From UBA3537 sp049889395 (lineage in GTDB: Bacteria; Bacteroidota; Bacteroidia; Flavobacteriales; Flavobacteriaceae): 37,435 nucleotides of DNA. Where the stretch lies: positions 1-37,435 of the forward strand of contig JBMHDM010000029.1 in NCBI GenBank assembly GCA_049889395.1. The letters are read 5' to 3'. The notes beneath the pieces were generated by a model. It saw only the letters and a list, made by a program, of their open reading frames with translations. It did not search any database and had not been told where the DNA came from. A program made the position numbers and the translations under genes. Positions 15,880 to 24,845 of this stretch are shown here, piece after piece (position 1 is the stretch's first letter; every line of letters begins with the position of its first letter).

Positions 15880-17031
15880 ATGAAGTTACTAAAAGGAATT
15901 GTCCTTACGCTCCTTGGTCTTATCGCTATTTTATATATCACCGATACGGACTACCTGCTTAAAGCCATTAGAACCATTTATGCTAAAGGCTATACCACCG
16001 CGTTTTTAGAGGATTATAAAGAGTTTGACAATGCTGAAATTTTGAATGGCACCCCACAACCCTGGCCCATTCATAAAGACTATAACAGTGTTTCTGAAAC
16101 AGAACGCCTAAAAAAGTACAATGATGCTTATGGTACCATCGCTTATGTCATCATTAAAAATGACAGCATTTGGTTTGAAAATTATTATGATGGATTTGAT
16201 GAAGATTCAAAAAGTAATTCTTTCTCTATGGCCAAAAGTTATGTGTCTGGACTTATGGGTAAAGCCATTGAAGAGGGGTACATAAAAAGTTTAGATCAAC
16301 CTGTCAGTGATTTTTTCCCTGAATTTAGCGAAGGCCTCGCTGCAAAAATGACCGTTGGCGATTTGTCCTCTATGGCTTCGGGGACCAACTGGGATGAAAA
16401 ATATTATTCGCCTTTATCAATTACCACTCGTGCCTATTTTGATGATGATTTAGAGAAAGTTATCCTTGGCCTAAAAGTGGTCGATGAACCCGGTCAAGTC
16501 TATAAATACGCCAGCGGTGACACGCAACTCTTAGCGATGGTTATTGAAAAGGCAACAGGCAAAAAGCTTTATGATTATCTTACAGAAAGTTTCTGGAAAC
16601 CCTTAGGCAGTGAAAATCCAACCCTATGGCAGGTCGATAGCGAAAACCACGATTTGGTCAAGGCCTATTGCTGTATTGCCAGTAATGCCAAAGATTTTGC
16701 TCGCTTTGGGAAGCTCTATAAAGACCATGGGAAATGGAACGGCAAACAACTGTTGGACTCTGCATTCGTTGCAAAATCAATTACCCCACGCTTTGCCGAA
16801 AGCCCACAATACGGCTATGGCTTTTGGATGCAAAAACGCGACGGCAAATCCTTTTTTATGATGCGCGGTCATCTTGGACAGTATGTTATTGTAGAACCTG
16901 AAGATAATATAATTATTGTACGTCTTGGCCATCAGAAATCGCCAGGAGCAGCAAGCCAAATCTTTTCGGATGACATCTCAATCTATATTGAAGAAGCCTA
17001 TAAAATGTTAAACCATGCTCTCCAAACTTAA
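15880..17031 (+). CDS. Serine hydrolase of the beta-lactamase/AmpC fold
   Basis: A 383-residue protein with an N-terminal hydrophobic helix (about 5-21) acting as signal or membrane anchor, then a periplasmic serine beta-lactamase-type domain. The SxxK motif is Ser116-Met-Ala-Lys119, the YxN-type motif is Tyr210-Ala-Ser212, and GHLGQ near residue 330 stands at the third (KTG/HxG) motif. Such proteins include peptidases, esterases and penicillin-binding-like enzymes; nothing shows it is a true antibiotic hydrolase. It starts 51 bp after hemB (a TATCTTTA box at 15854-15861 is a weak promoter candidate), and its last 17 bases overlap the next gene. Confidence 0.87.
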   Translation: MKLLKGIVLTLLGLIAILYITDTDYLLKAIRTIYAKGYTTAFLEDYKEFDNAEILNGTPQPWPIHKDYNSVSETERLKKYNDAYGTIAYVIIKNDSIWFENYYDGFDEDSKSNSFSMAKSYVSGLMGKAIEEGYIKSLDQPVSDFFPEFSEGLAAKMTVGDLSSMASGTNWDEKYYSPLSITTRAYFDDDLEKVILGLKVVDEPGQVYKYASGDTQLLAMVIEKATGKKLYDYLTESFWKPLGSENPTLWQVDSENHDLVKAYCCIASNAKDFARFGKLYKDHGKWNGKQLLDSAFVAKSITPRFAESPQYGYGFWMQKRDGKSFFMMRGHLGQYVIVEPEDNIIIVRLGHQKSPGAASQIFSDDISIYIEEAYKMLNHALQT

Positions 17032-17728
17032 GCTTGAATATATCCTATTTTTAGACATTGAAACCGTTCCAGAAGTTGAACACTTTTCGGATTTGTCTTC
17101 AGAAAAACAAGACCTCTGGGCCCAAAAATCACAGTACCAACGCAAAGACGACTTTAGTCCAGAAGAATACTATCACCGAGCGGGTATTTGGGCCGAATTT
17201 GGAAAAATCATTTGTATTTCATTAGGCTATTTCGCACCTGAAGAAACCTCAAGGTCGTTTAGAATAACTACTATTTCAGGAAAGGAAGATTCTATTTTAA
17301 AACAATTTAAATCACTGTTAGAGACCCATTTCAATCATCCTAAACATCTGCTTTGTGCTCATAATGGCAAAGAGTTTGACTTTCCCTATATCGCCCGTAG
17401 AATGCTGATTCACAACATAAAACTTCCTTCAAAACTTAATCTTTTTGGGGAAAAACCGTGGGAAGTACCCCATTTGGATACGCTTGAATTGTGGAAGTTT
17501 GGCGATTACAAACACTACACCTCACTTAAATTAATGACCAATGTATTGGATATTCCATCGCCTAAAGATGATATAGATGGCAGCGAAATTTTTAGCGTAT
17601 ACTACAACGATAACGACATACATCGAATTATTGATTATTGTCAAAAAGACACCCTAGCGGTGGCCCAAATTCTATTGCGCTTACGAGGTGAGGCCTTGCT
17701 TGAACAACACGAAATTACGTATATTTAA
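17015..17728 (+). CDS. Predicted 3'-5' exonuclease, PolB-like DEDD type
   Basis: A 237-residue protein of the DnaQ/RNase H-like exonuclease fold, akin to the proofreading domain of family B polymerases but free-standing. Exo I is FLDIETVPE (Asp14 and Glu16), Exo II is CAHNGKEFDFPYIARR, and Exo III is DYCQKDTLAVAQILLRL. The acidic residues expected to hold two metal ions are therefore present. Its biological substrate is unknown; DNA or RNA trimming is the family expectation. The ATG lies inside the end of the serine hydrolase gene (17-bp overlap), so the two are probably translated from one mRNA. Confidence 0.85.
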   Translation: MLSKLKLEYILFLDIETVPEVEHFSDLSSEKQDLWAQKSQYQRKDDFSPEEYYHRAGIWAEFGKIICISLGYFAPEETSRSFRITTISGKEDSILKQFKSLLETHFNHPKHLLCAHNGKEFDFPYIARRMLIHNIKLPSKLNLFGEKPWEVPHLDTLELWKFGDYKHYTSLKLMTNVLDIPSPKDDIDGSEIFSVYYNDNDIHRIIDYCQKDTLAVAQILLRLRGEALLEQHEITYI

Positions 17729-17731
17729 GTG

Positions 17732-19417
17732 ATGGAAAAACCTGTTCTCAGTTTAAAAAATACTTCAATTTCGTTTAAGAACGACGGCCATAAAAAAACA
17801 GTTGTCCATAACCTTTCATTTAATGTTTTTAAAAATGAAATAGTAGGAATTGTTGGGGAAAGTGGATCTGGGAAATCCGTAACCTCTTTAGCGATCATGC
17901 AGCTTTTGAGCAATACCAACTGCCATGTTTCTGGAAACATTTTATTTGATGGAATAAATTTGAATACCGCTAAAAAACAAACCCTTCAAGCGATTCGGGG
18001 TCGGCGAATCGCCATGATATTTCAAGAGCCCATGAGCGCCCTCAACCCTTCTATGCGTTGTGGCAAGCAGGTTGAGGAGATATTGATTCAACACCGTGTT
18101 CTCCCAAAATCTGAAGTAAAAGAAGAAGTTTTGCATCTGTTTGAAAAAGTTAAAATCCCAAACCCGAAACAGACTTTTCAAAAATATCCCCACGAACTTT
18201 CAGGAGGGCAACAACAGCGTATTATGATTGCTATGGCAATTGCTTGTAAGCCCGATATTTTAATCGCTGACGAGCCTACGACTGCCCTAGATGTTACCGT
18301 GCAAAAAAGCATTATCGATTTGCTAAAAACTATTCAGAAGAGCACTGCTATGAGTGTAATTTTTATCAGCCACGACTTATCATTAGTTTCTGAAATTGCC
18401 AATAGAACTCTAGTTATGTACAAAGGGGAAATAGTAGAGCAAGGCTCTACAGAACAAATTTTTTTAACCCCAAAACACCACTACACCAAAGCACTAATTA
18501 GGGCACGCCCATCCTTAAATCAAAGACCTAAACGACTCCCAACTGTTGAGGATATTTTGAAAAATGCTGACGCAATTAAAATGATTTCTAAAAAAGATCG
18601 GAAGAAAAATCATTCTAAAATTTATGCCAAAGCGCCGCTATTAGAGGTTGTAAATCTTGAAAAAACATACTTTAAGAGCAATGGTTTATTCGGCAAAAAA
18701 AATAGCTTTAAAGCTGTAAATGGAGTCAGTTTCAAATTGTTTGAGGGCGAAACTTTAGGATTGGTTGGAGAGTCTGGTTGTGGAAAGTCAACTTTAGGAA
18801 AAGCTATTTTACAGCTAGATAAAGCTACACACGGGAATATTTTTTATAAAGGGAATGATTTGACTCGCCTTAATTCTTCAGAAGTTAGAGAGTTAAGAAA
18901 AGATATCCAAATCATTTTTCAAGATCCTTTTGCCTCGCTCAACCCCAGACTGACAGTTGGTCAAGCTATTGTGGAACCGATGTTAGTCCATCAAATTTTT
19001 AAAACCAGAAAAGACTGTGTTGAAAAAGCCCTACAAATTTTAGAAAAAGTGGGGCTTGATGCCGATGCCTTTGATCGCTATCCCCATCAATTTTCTGGTG
19101 GGCAACGACAACGTATTGGGATTGCTAGGACAATAGCTATTCAACCCAAGCTGATTGTCTGCGATGAATCGGTCTCTGCTCTAGATATTTCTGTTCAAGC
19201 TCAAGTTTTGAACTTATTAAATACTTTGAAAGAGGAATTCGGGTTTACGTATATTTTTATTTCACACGATCTGGCTGTTGTTAAGTATATGGCAGACCAA
19301 TTGCTCATCATGAATAAGGGGAAAATCGTAGAGCAAGGCGAGTCAGACACCGTTTATGAAAATCCTAAAAAAGAATACACCAAACGGCTCATCGATGCCA
19401 TCCCAAAAGGATTATAG
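17732..19417 (+). CDS. Double-ATPase peptide ABC transporter protein (DppD-DppF-like fusion)
   Basis: A 561-residue protein with two complete ABC ATPase domains in tandem. Domain 1 (about 1-260) has Walker A GESGSGKS, signature LSGGQQQR and Walker B ILIADEPT. Domain 2 (about 305-560) has GESGCGKS, FSGGQRQR and LIVCDESVSALD. Each is followed by the oligopeptide-type tail (HYTKALIRARPS; EYTKRLIDAIP). It resembles the fused ATPases of dipeptide, glutathione or microcin C importers. No permease or binding protein is adjacent, so its partners lie elsewhere. I chose the ATG at 17732; an in-frame GTG lies one codon upstream, directly after the exonuclease stop. Its 3' end overlaps the convergent scoB by 6 bp. 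Confidence 0.92.
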   Translation: MEKPVLSLKNTSISFKNDGHKKTVVHNLSFNVFKNEIVGIVGESGSGKSVTSLAIMQLLSNTNCHVSGNILFDGINLNTAKKQTLQAIRGRRIAMIFQEPMSALNPSMRCGKQVEEILIQHRVLPKSEVKEEVLHLFEKVKIPNPKQTFQKYPHELSGGQQQRIMIAMAIACKPDILIADEPTTALDVTVQKSIIDLLKTIQKSTAMSVIFISHDLSLVSEIANRTLVMYKGEIVEQGSTEQIFLTPKHHYTKALIRARPSLNQRPKRLPTVEDILKNADAIKMISKKDRKKNHSKIYAKAPLLEVVNLEKTYFKSNGLFGKKNSFKAVNGVSFKLFEGETLGLVGESGCGKSTLGKAILQLDKATHGNIFYKGNDLTRLNSSEVRELRKDIQIIFQDPFASLNPRLTVGQAIVEPMLVHQIFKTRKDCVEKALQILEKVGLDADAFDRYPHQFSGGQRQRIGIARTIAIQPKLIVCDESVSALDISVQAQVLNLLNTLKEEFGFTYIFISHDLAVVKYMADQLLIMNKGKIVEQGESDTVYENPKKEYTKRLIDAIPKGL

Positions 19418-20065
19418 TCTCATTTCTGGAATCTGTCCTTCAATAATGAGTGTTCCTTCGGTAGCCGCTTTGATCTCATCGAGGGTTACGCCTGGAGCAC
19501 GTTCCAAGAGTTTAAATCCTTGATTTGTCACTTCGAGAACAGCAAGATTTGTGACAATTTTTTTAACACAATTGACGCCTGTTAGGGGCAAAGAACAGCG
19601 CTCTAATAATTTAGATTCTCCTCGCTTATTGGTATGCATCATCGCTACAATAATATTATCGGCACTTGCTACTAAGTCCATTGCACCCCCCATACCTTTG
19701 ACTAATTTTCCTGGAATTTTCCAATTGGCAATATCGCCATTTTGAGCGACTTCCATAGCCCCCAAAATAGTCAAATCAACGTGCTGACCTCTGATCATTG
19801 AAAAACTCATAGCGGAGTCAAAATAACTGGCGCCATCCAAGGCAGTAATGGTTTGCTTTCCTGCATTGATCAAATCGGCATCCTCTTCGCCTTCAAATGG
19901 GAAGGGGCCCATGCCTAAAATACCGTTTTCGCTTTGAAATTCAACTTCAATGTCATCTCTAACAAAATTAGCCACCAACGTTGGAATTCCAATTCCAAGA
20001 TTGACATAGTATCCATTTTTGACTTCTTGAGCAATTCGCTTTGCGATTCCATTTTTGTCTAACAT
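19412..20065 (-). CDS. scoB: 3-oxoacid CoA-transferase subunit B
   Basis: Beta subunit of succinyl-CoA:3-ketoacid CoA-transferase, which moves CoA from succinyl-CoA to acetoacetate in ketone-body and amino-acid breakdown. The 217-residue length is typical. The catalytic Glu is residue 46 in QSENGILGMGPFP; GIGIPTLVANF near the N-terminus and VKGMGGAMDLVASA at about 125-140 are conserved. It follows scoA after a 12-bp gap, so the heterodimer is co-translated. Closely related acetate/butyrate-acetoacetate CoA-transferases (AtoDA) share these motifs, so the exact CoA donor is not certain. Confidence 0.93.
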   Translation of the reverse strand: MLDKNGIAKRIAQEVKNGYYVNLGIGIPTLVANFVRDDIEVEFQSENGILGMGPFPFEGEEDADLINAGKQTITALDGASYFDSAMSFSMIRGQHVDLTILGAMEVAQNGDIANWKIPGKLVKGMGGAMDLVASADNIIVAMMHTNKRGESKLLERCSLPLTGVNCVKKIVTNLAVLEVTNQGFKLLERAPGVTLDEIKAATEGTLIIEGQIPEMRL

Positions 20066-20077
20066 AGCATTTTGTTT

Positions 20078-20779
20078 TTAGTTTTTTGGGGTAATGGTTC
20101 GCTGTTCTATTCTTTTTTCATAATTTTTTCCTTGAAAAATTCGTTGAACAAAAATTCCTGGAATGTGAATTTGATTGGGATCGAGGGTACCAGCTGGCAC
20201 CAATTCTTCAACCTCAGCAACAGTGATTTTGGCAGCACCACACATGTTGGGGTTGAAATTTCGAGCAGTTCCTTTAAAAATTAAATTCCCAGCAGTATCG
20301 CCTTTCCAAGCTTTAACAAATGAAAAATCAGCTTTAAAGGCTTGTTCTAAAACATACATTTTGCCATCGAAATCTCTTGTTTCTTTACCTTCGGCAACTT
20401 CTGTTCCAAATCCAGCTGGCGTATAAATAGCGGGGAATCCTGCTTGAGCGGCTCTACAACGTTCCGCTAAGGTGCCTTGCGGAATCAGTTCAACCTCCAG
20501 TTCGCCAGACAGCATTTGGCGTTCAAATTCTTCGTTTTCTCCGACATAAGAGGAAATCATTTTTTTGATTTGTCTTTTTTGGAGCAGTAATCCTAGCCCA
20601 AAATCATCGACACCGGCATTATTAGAAACACAAGTAAGATCGGTAACGTTCAATGCTACAAGTTCATCAATAGCGTTTTCTGGGATTCCACATAGTCCAA
20701 AACCTCCCAAAAGAAGCGTCATACCACTTTTTACACCCGCTAAGGCTTCTTGAACATTGTTTACGGTTTTTGTTATCAT
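20078..20779 (-). CDS. scoA: 3-oxoacid CoA-transferase subunit A
   Basis: Alpha subunit of the same CoA-transferase. The 233-residue length is typical. The N-terminal glycine motif TLLLGGFGLCGIPENAID, the VSNNAGVDDFGLGLLL segment and GFGTEVAEGKETRDFDGK fit the family. It lies 24 bp after the penicillin-binding protein gene and 12 bp before scoB on the same strand, so it may be read from the upstream envelope operon although it is metabolically unrelated. Confidence 0.93.
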   Translation of the reverse strand: MITKTVNNVQEALAGVKSGMTLLLGGFGLCGIPENAIDELVALNVTDLTCVSNNAGVDDFGLGLLLQKRQIKKMISSYVGENEEFERQMLSGELEVELIPQGTLAERCRAAQAGFPAIYTPAGFGTEVAEGKETRDFDGKMYVLEQAFKADFSFVKAWKGDTAGNLIFKGTARNFNPNMCGAAKITVAEVEELVPAGTLDPNQIHIPGIFVQRIFQGKNYEKRIEQRTITPKN

Positions 20780-20803
20780 AGCTATTGGTATTTATGGGTT
20801 TTA

Positions 20804-23140
20804 TTAAAAGTCTATATCCGGGCTTATCGTTTGTTGTAATGTTTGATCCTCTCCCTCTTCTAATATAGTTTCACATTCCGTGACAATACTGATGCTTTCG
20901 GGTTTTTCAAATTCATCTTTTGAGATCCCAAGATCTTCAATAGCATAGCATCCTTTCATATAGTTGGCCCAAATTGGTAGAGCCATAGAAGCGCCTTGAC
21001 CATAGGTTATGGTTTTAAAATGTGTGGCTCTATCTTCTCCGCCAACCCAAACTCCTGTAACTAGATTTGGAACCATCCCCATAAACCAGCCATCACTGTG
21101 GTTCTGAGTTGTTCCTGTCTTTCCAGCAATGGGGTTATCAAATTCGTAAGGGTATCCAGTAACAATTTCTTTATATACGGCTTGATTTTTAGCGAAATTA
21201 TGCCGCAGGCGTTGGCCAGAGCCAAATTGTGTAACCCCCTCTAATAGGTTGACAATAACATAAGCTATTTCTTCGCTTAATACGTCTCTAGTTTCCGGCG
21301 AAAATTGGTATAGTAATTTTCCGTTTTTATCTTCAATTTTAGTAACCATAACAGGCTTGGTGTAAACCCCCTTATTTGCAAACGCTCCATAGGCTGCAAC
21401 CATCTCATAAATACTAAGGTCTGGGGTTCCTAGGGCAATTGAGGGTACCGGAGGAAGATTCTGTTCCACCCCTAACCGCTTGGCTAAATCTATAACAGGT
21501 TGAGGACCTATGTCATTCATAAGTCTGGCCGTTATGGTATTTCGAGAATTTGCTAGTGCCGATTTTAAAGTTTCAAATCCAGAATAATTAGTGCTAGAGT
21601 TTTTAGGGGACCATGGCTTGACATTTCCAAACTTATAGGCAGGAATGGTAATTTGGGCTTTTGGTAAGGTGTCGCAAGGCGATAAATGAAGCTGGTCAAT
21701 GGCCGCCGCATAAACAAATGGTTTGAATGTGGATCCAACCTGGCGCTTTCCTTGTTTGACCATATCATATTGAAAATGTTTATAGTCAAAACCGCCTACC
21801 CAAGATTTAACAAACCCTGTTTGAGGCTCCATTGACATCATGCCAGCCCTGAGAAAAGATTTGTAGTACCGCATAGAATCCATCGGGGTTAATATAGTAT
21901 CAATTTCATTATTTGGTGCTACCCACGAAAAAATTTTCATTGGAGTTGGCTTGCTAAATGATGCTATGATTTCTTCAACAGGTTTCTTTAAATCATATCT
22001 CATTTTTCGCCAGCGTTCAGAGCGCCTCATCCCTAAGTTTAATAATTTGTCTATTTCCTCTTGTTCTAATTCTAAAAAGGGGGTTGTGGGATTTCGTCGT
22101 TTGGTGTTTTGCACAAAAAATTCCGCTTGCAAGGCCTTCATGTGTTCTGTAACAGCAGTCTCGGCTATGGTTTGCATTCTAGAGTCTATGGTTGTATAAA
22201 CCTTAAGGCCGTCTTTGTAGATATTGTATTTTTCGCCATTGGGTTTAAAATTTGGTTTCTGGCTTACCCAATCTTTTAAAAATTCTTTTAAATACGCTCG
22301 AAAATACGTTGCAATTCCTTCACGGTGAGATTCTGGAGTATAGTTTAAGTTTAAAGGTGTTTGCTGTAAAGAATCTTTTTGTGATTCAGAAATAAAGCCA
22401 TATTTCGCCATTTGTGCTAAGACTACGTTTCGCCGGTTTTTAGTCCCTTCAGGGTTTCTTTTAGGGCGTGGGTTATAGAGCGACGAATTTTTAAACATCC
22501 CAACCAACATTGCCGATTCTTTAATGTCTAACGCCATTGGTTCTTTACCAAAATAGATTCTTGCCGCACTTCGAATACCATCGGCATTATTGCCAAAATC
22601 ATATATATTAAAATATTGGGCAATAATTTCTTCCTTGGTGTATTGTTTTTCCAGACGTATTGCGATCACCCATTCCTTAATTTTTTGGATTATTCTTCCC
22701 ACGGTATTCCTAGAACCTTCACCATGAAAAAGTTGTTTAGCCAATTGTTGTGAAATAGTGCTCGCTCCACCGCCCTTTCCAAGTTTAAAAGCCGCACGAA
22801 GAGTCCCTCGCGCATCGATTCCTGCATGGTCGAAATAGCGGATGTCTTCTGTTGCAATAAGCGCATCGACTAGGTGTTTAGGGAGTTCCTTATAGCTGAC
22901 TGGTGTGCGATTATCTTCATAATAAAATTTTCCTAGAGTAAGGCCATCAGAAGATAAAATTTCTGTGGCTAAATTTGTTCTGGGGTTTTCAAGAGCCGTA
23001 TGGTCTGGCATGGGTCCAAAGGCACCGTAAGATGCGAAAAGAAAGACTGATAAAAATGCTGCTATTCCACCCAAAAAAATTATCCAAAATAGACGTCTTG
23101 GTTTTGAAAAATCTCGTTTCGTTGTCTTGCGCTTAGGCAT
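20804..23140 (-). CDS. Class A penicillin-binding protein 1A (transglycosylase/transpeptidase)
   Basis: A 778-residue bifunctional enzyme that polymerises and cross-links peptidoglycan. A short basic cytoplasmic tail and one membrane helix (about 17-38) anchor it. The family 51 glycosyltransferase domain has ATEDIRYFDHAGID with catalytic Glu98, GGASTISQQLAKQLF and KIKEWVIAIRLE. The transpeptidase domain has Ser470-Thr-Phe-Lys473 (VGSTFKPFVYAA), the SxN motif in ANSRNTITARL, and KTGTT late in the protein. All catalytic motifs are present. The length is at the upper end for the class because of a linker around 330-430. It is 12 bp downstream of gldH in the ricT-gldH-pbp order. Confidence 0.96.
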   Translation of the reverse strand: MPKRKTTKRDFSKPRRLFWIIFLGGIAAFLSVFLFASYGAFGPMPDHTALENPRTNLATEILSSDGLTLGKFYYEDNRTPVSYKELPKHLVDALIATEDIRYFDHAGIDARGTLRAAFKLGKGGGASTISQQLAKQLFHGEGSRNTVGRIIQKIKEWVIAIRLEKQYTKEEIIAQYFNIYDFGNNADGIRSAARIYFGKEPMALDIKESAMLVGMFKNSSLYNPRPKRNPEGTKNRRNVVLAQMAKYGFISESQKDSLQQTPLNLNYTPESHREGIATYFRAYLKEFLKDWVSQKPNFKPNGEKYNIYKDGLKVYTTIDSRMQTIAETAVTEHMKALQAEFFVQNTKRRNPTTPFLELEQEEIDKLLNLGMRRSERWRKMRYDLKKPVEEIIASFSKPTPMKIFSWVAPNNEIDTILTPMDSMRYYKSFLRAGMMSMEPQTGFVKSWVGGFDYKHFQYDMVKQGKRQVGSTFKPFVYAAAIDQLHLSPCDTLPKAQITIPAYKFGNVKPWSPKNSSTNYSGFETLKSALANSRNTITARLMNDIGPQPVIDLAKRLGVEQNLPPVPSIALGTPDLSIYEMVAAYGAFANKGVYTKPVMVTKIEDKNGKLLYQFSPETRDVLSEEIAYVIVNLLEGVTQFGSGQRLRHNFAKNQAVYKEIVTGYPYEFDNPIAGKTGTTQNHSDGWFMGMVPNLVTGVWVGGEDRATHFKTITYGQGASMALPIWANYMKGCYAIEDLGISKDEFEKPESISIVTECETILEEGEDQTLQQTISPDIDF

Positions 23141-23152
23141 ACAATTGTAGTA

Positions 23153-23641
23153 TTAATTTGTTTCAACAGAAAATCCAACATCAATAACACCCTCCAAAAA
23201 GTTAAGTCCCTCTTCTTGGCCAAGTTTTCTATTGGCATGAGATATGGATATGGTATATTCGCCTTTTTGAGTAAAGAAAAATGTGCTATTGTGCCCTTTA
23301 TACCACAGCTTGTGCTCCTTAATGTTGCCATATCCATCGCCAAGCATTTTTCCTTCTGGTGTTGCCATTAAAAATTCTAAGGTGTCTTTTTGAATTTGGC
23401 CATTGGGATAATGTAAGTCAACTAATAAAAATAAATTGCTAAAAGGATAGCTTTCTGTTGTTCTGAGTTTTAAATATAACTTGTGCTTTTCGGCTGTATT
23501 GTTAATTTCAAATTTGTATTCAATCGGTTGATCTACTCCCCATCCCATAGGTGTTGATGTATACCGATCAAATGTTACATTCTGACGGCAGGAAACTGAA
23601 ATCATAAGTAAAATAATTAATATGCCGTTTGTTTTATGCAT
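23153..23641 (-). CDS. gldH: Gliding motility lipoprotein GldH
   Basis: A 162-residue lipoprotein with signal peptide and lipobox ISVSC (Cys18). The body matches GldH: an early conserved Trp-Gly segment (PMGWGVDQPIEYKFEI), YPFSNLFLLVDLHYPNG, KDTLEFLMATPEGKMLGDG and KEHKLWYKGH. In Flavobacterium johnsoniae GldH is needed for gliding on surfaces; the type IX secretion system supports that machinery. Its biochemical role is unknown. It lies between ricT (4-bp gap) and the class A PBP gene (12-bp gap) in one apparent operon. The gene marks the organism as flavobacterial; presence alone does not prove that the cell glides. Confidence 0.9.
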   Translation of the reverse strand: MHKTNGILIILLMISVSCRQNVTFDRYTSTPMGWGVDQPIEYKFEINNTAEKHKLYLKLRTTESYPFSNLFLLVDLHYPNGQIQKDTLEFLMATPEGKMLGDGYGNIKEHKLWYKGHNSTFFFTQKGEYTISISHANRKLGQEEGLNFLEGVIDVGFSVETN

Positions 23642-23645
23642 TTTA

Positions 23646-24845
23646 TTAACGCGTATTTTTTCTGACGTTTTTCACACGGTTAGTGTTGGTTTTTCGTCTT
23701 TTATTTTTGTTATTTCGGCGCTTCTTTTTGGGTTTGTCAAATCTTGTGAGACTGTCTTGTCCAACAACGTTTTCGAATTCCTTTTTCGTGTCTTGTCCCT
23801 CCGTTATTTCAGAGGAGTAATCCTCTAAACTAGTGGCCAGCTTTCCTTGTTTATTCAAATTGACTATAGCAGTAGCCTGATCGGCTGTTAACGTAAACCA
23901 ATTCATCCACTCGCCCTCATAGGCGTACCACATCAATCCTTTAAAAATATCAGACTTTTGACAAACAGCTATCCCTTTTTTAGTTTTTAACTTAATGGTG
24001 GTTTTGGGAAAAGAATTTAGCGCCTCCAAATAGGTGTCTAATTCAAAATTCAAACAGCATTTTAGCTTTCCACATTGACCGGCTAATTTTAGAGGGTTCA
24101 AAGACAATTGTTGGTAACGTGCTGCTGAGGTGCTTACCGATCTTAAGTCTGTCAACCATGTAGAACAACATAGCTCTCGTCCACAGGATCCAATTCCGCC
24201 TAATCTGGCTGCTTCCTGACGAAGACCAACTTGCTTCATCTCTATTCGGATCCTGAATTCTCTAGCGTACAATTTAATCAATTCTCTAAAGTCTACCCTA
24301 GAATCTGCGGTATAGTAGAATGTTGCCTTACTACCATCCCCTTGAAATTCTATATCAGAAATCTTCATTTTGAGACGAAGATCGATTGCAAATTGTCGTG
24401 CTTTGATTTGTATGGCCTCTTCTTTTTCTCTTGAGGCAATCCAAACATTGATGTCATTCTGAGTGGCTTTTCGATAAATTTTTTGGATAATTTCCGGGGT
24501 TTCAGAAATTTTTTTGCGTTGCATTTGAACTTTGACTAGTTCACCTGTGAGCGTAACCATCCCAATATCGTATCCAGAACTGACTTCAGTTGCGACAACA
24601 TCTCCAATATTGAGCGCAATGTTTTCTGAGTTTTTATAGTACTGTTTTCTACCGTTCTTAAATCGGACCTCAACCCAATCAAATGGTGTTTCTCCACTAG
24701 GAAGCGACATATTGGAAAGCCAATCAAAAACAGTAAGCTTATTGCAAGAATCTGTACCACATGTACCATTGTTTTTACAGCCTTTTGGCTGACCATTTTT
24801 GCCTGTAGAACAACTTGAACACCCCATATTTTGGTAACTTGTCAT
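23646..24845 (-). CDS. ricT: PSP1-domain protein, RicT/YaaT family
   Basis: A 399-residue cytoplasmic protein. The PSP1 core (about 130-300) includes FQGDGSKATFYYTADSRVDF, RQEAARLGGIGSCGRELCCS and AGQCGKLKCCLNFE. In Bacillus, RicT with two partners binds Fe-S clusters and promotes RNase Y-dependent mRNA maturation; no such partners are visible here. The N-terminus carries an extra cysteine cluster (Cys9, 12, 23, 29, 34), and the C-terminus is a Lys/Arg/Asn-rich tail of about 30 residues that could bind RNA. The start codon lies in the arm of a perfect hairpin. It begins the ricT-gldH-pbp-scoA-scoB run, 86 bp after trhO. Confidence 0.88.
   Translation of the reverse strand: MTSYQNMGCSSCSTGKNGQPKGCKNNGTCGTDSCNKLTVFDWLSNMSLPSGETPFDWVEVRFKNGRKQYYKNSENIALNIGDVVATEVSSGYDIGMVTLTGELVKVQMQRKKISETPEIIQKIYRKATQNDINVWIASREKEEAIQIKARQFAIDLRLKMKISDIEFQGDGSKATFYYTADSRVDFRELIKLYAREFRIRIEMKQVGLRQEAARLGGIGSCGRELCCSTWLTDLRSVSTSAARYQQLSLNPLKLAGQCGKLKCCLNFELDTYLEALNSFPKTTIKLKTKKGIAVCQKSDIFKGLMWYAYEGEWMNWFTLTADQATAIVNLNKQGKLATSLEDYSSEITEGQDTKKEFENVVGQDSLTRFDKPKKKRRNNKNKRRKTNTNRVKNVRKNTR

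Noticed and set aside
15880..17031. Antibiotic-resistance beta-lactamase
   Set aside because: The SxxK and YxS motifs are shared by many esterases and peptidases, and neither context nor motifs point to beta-lactam hydrolysis.
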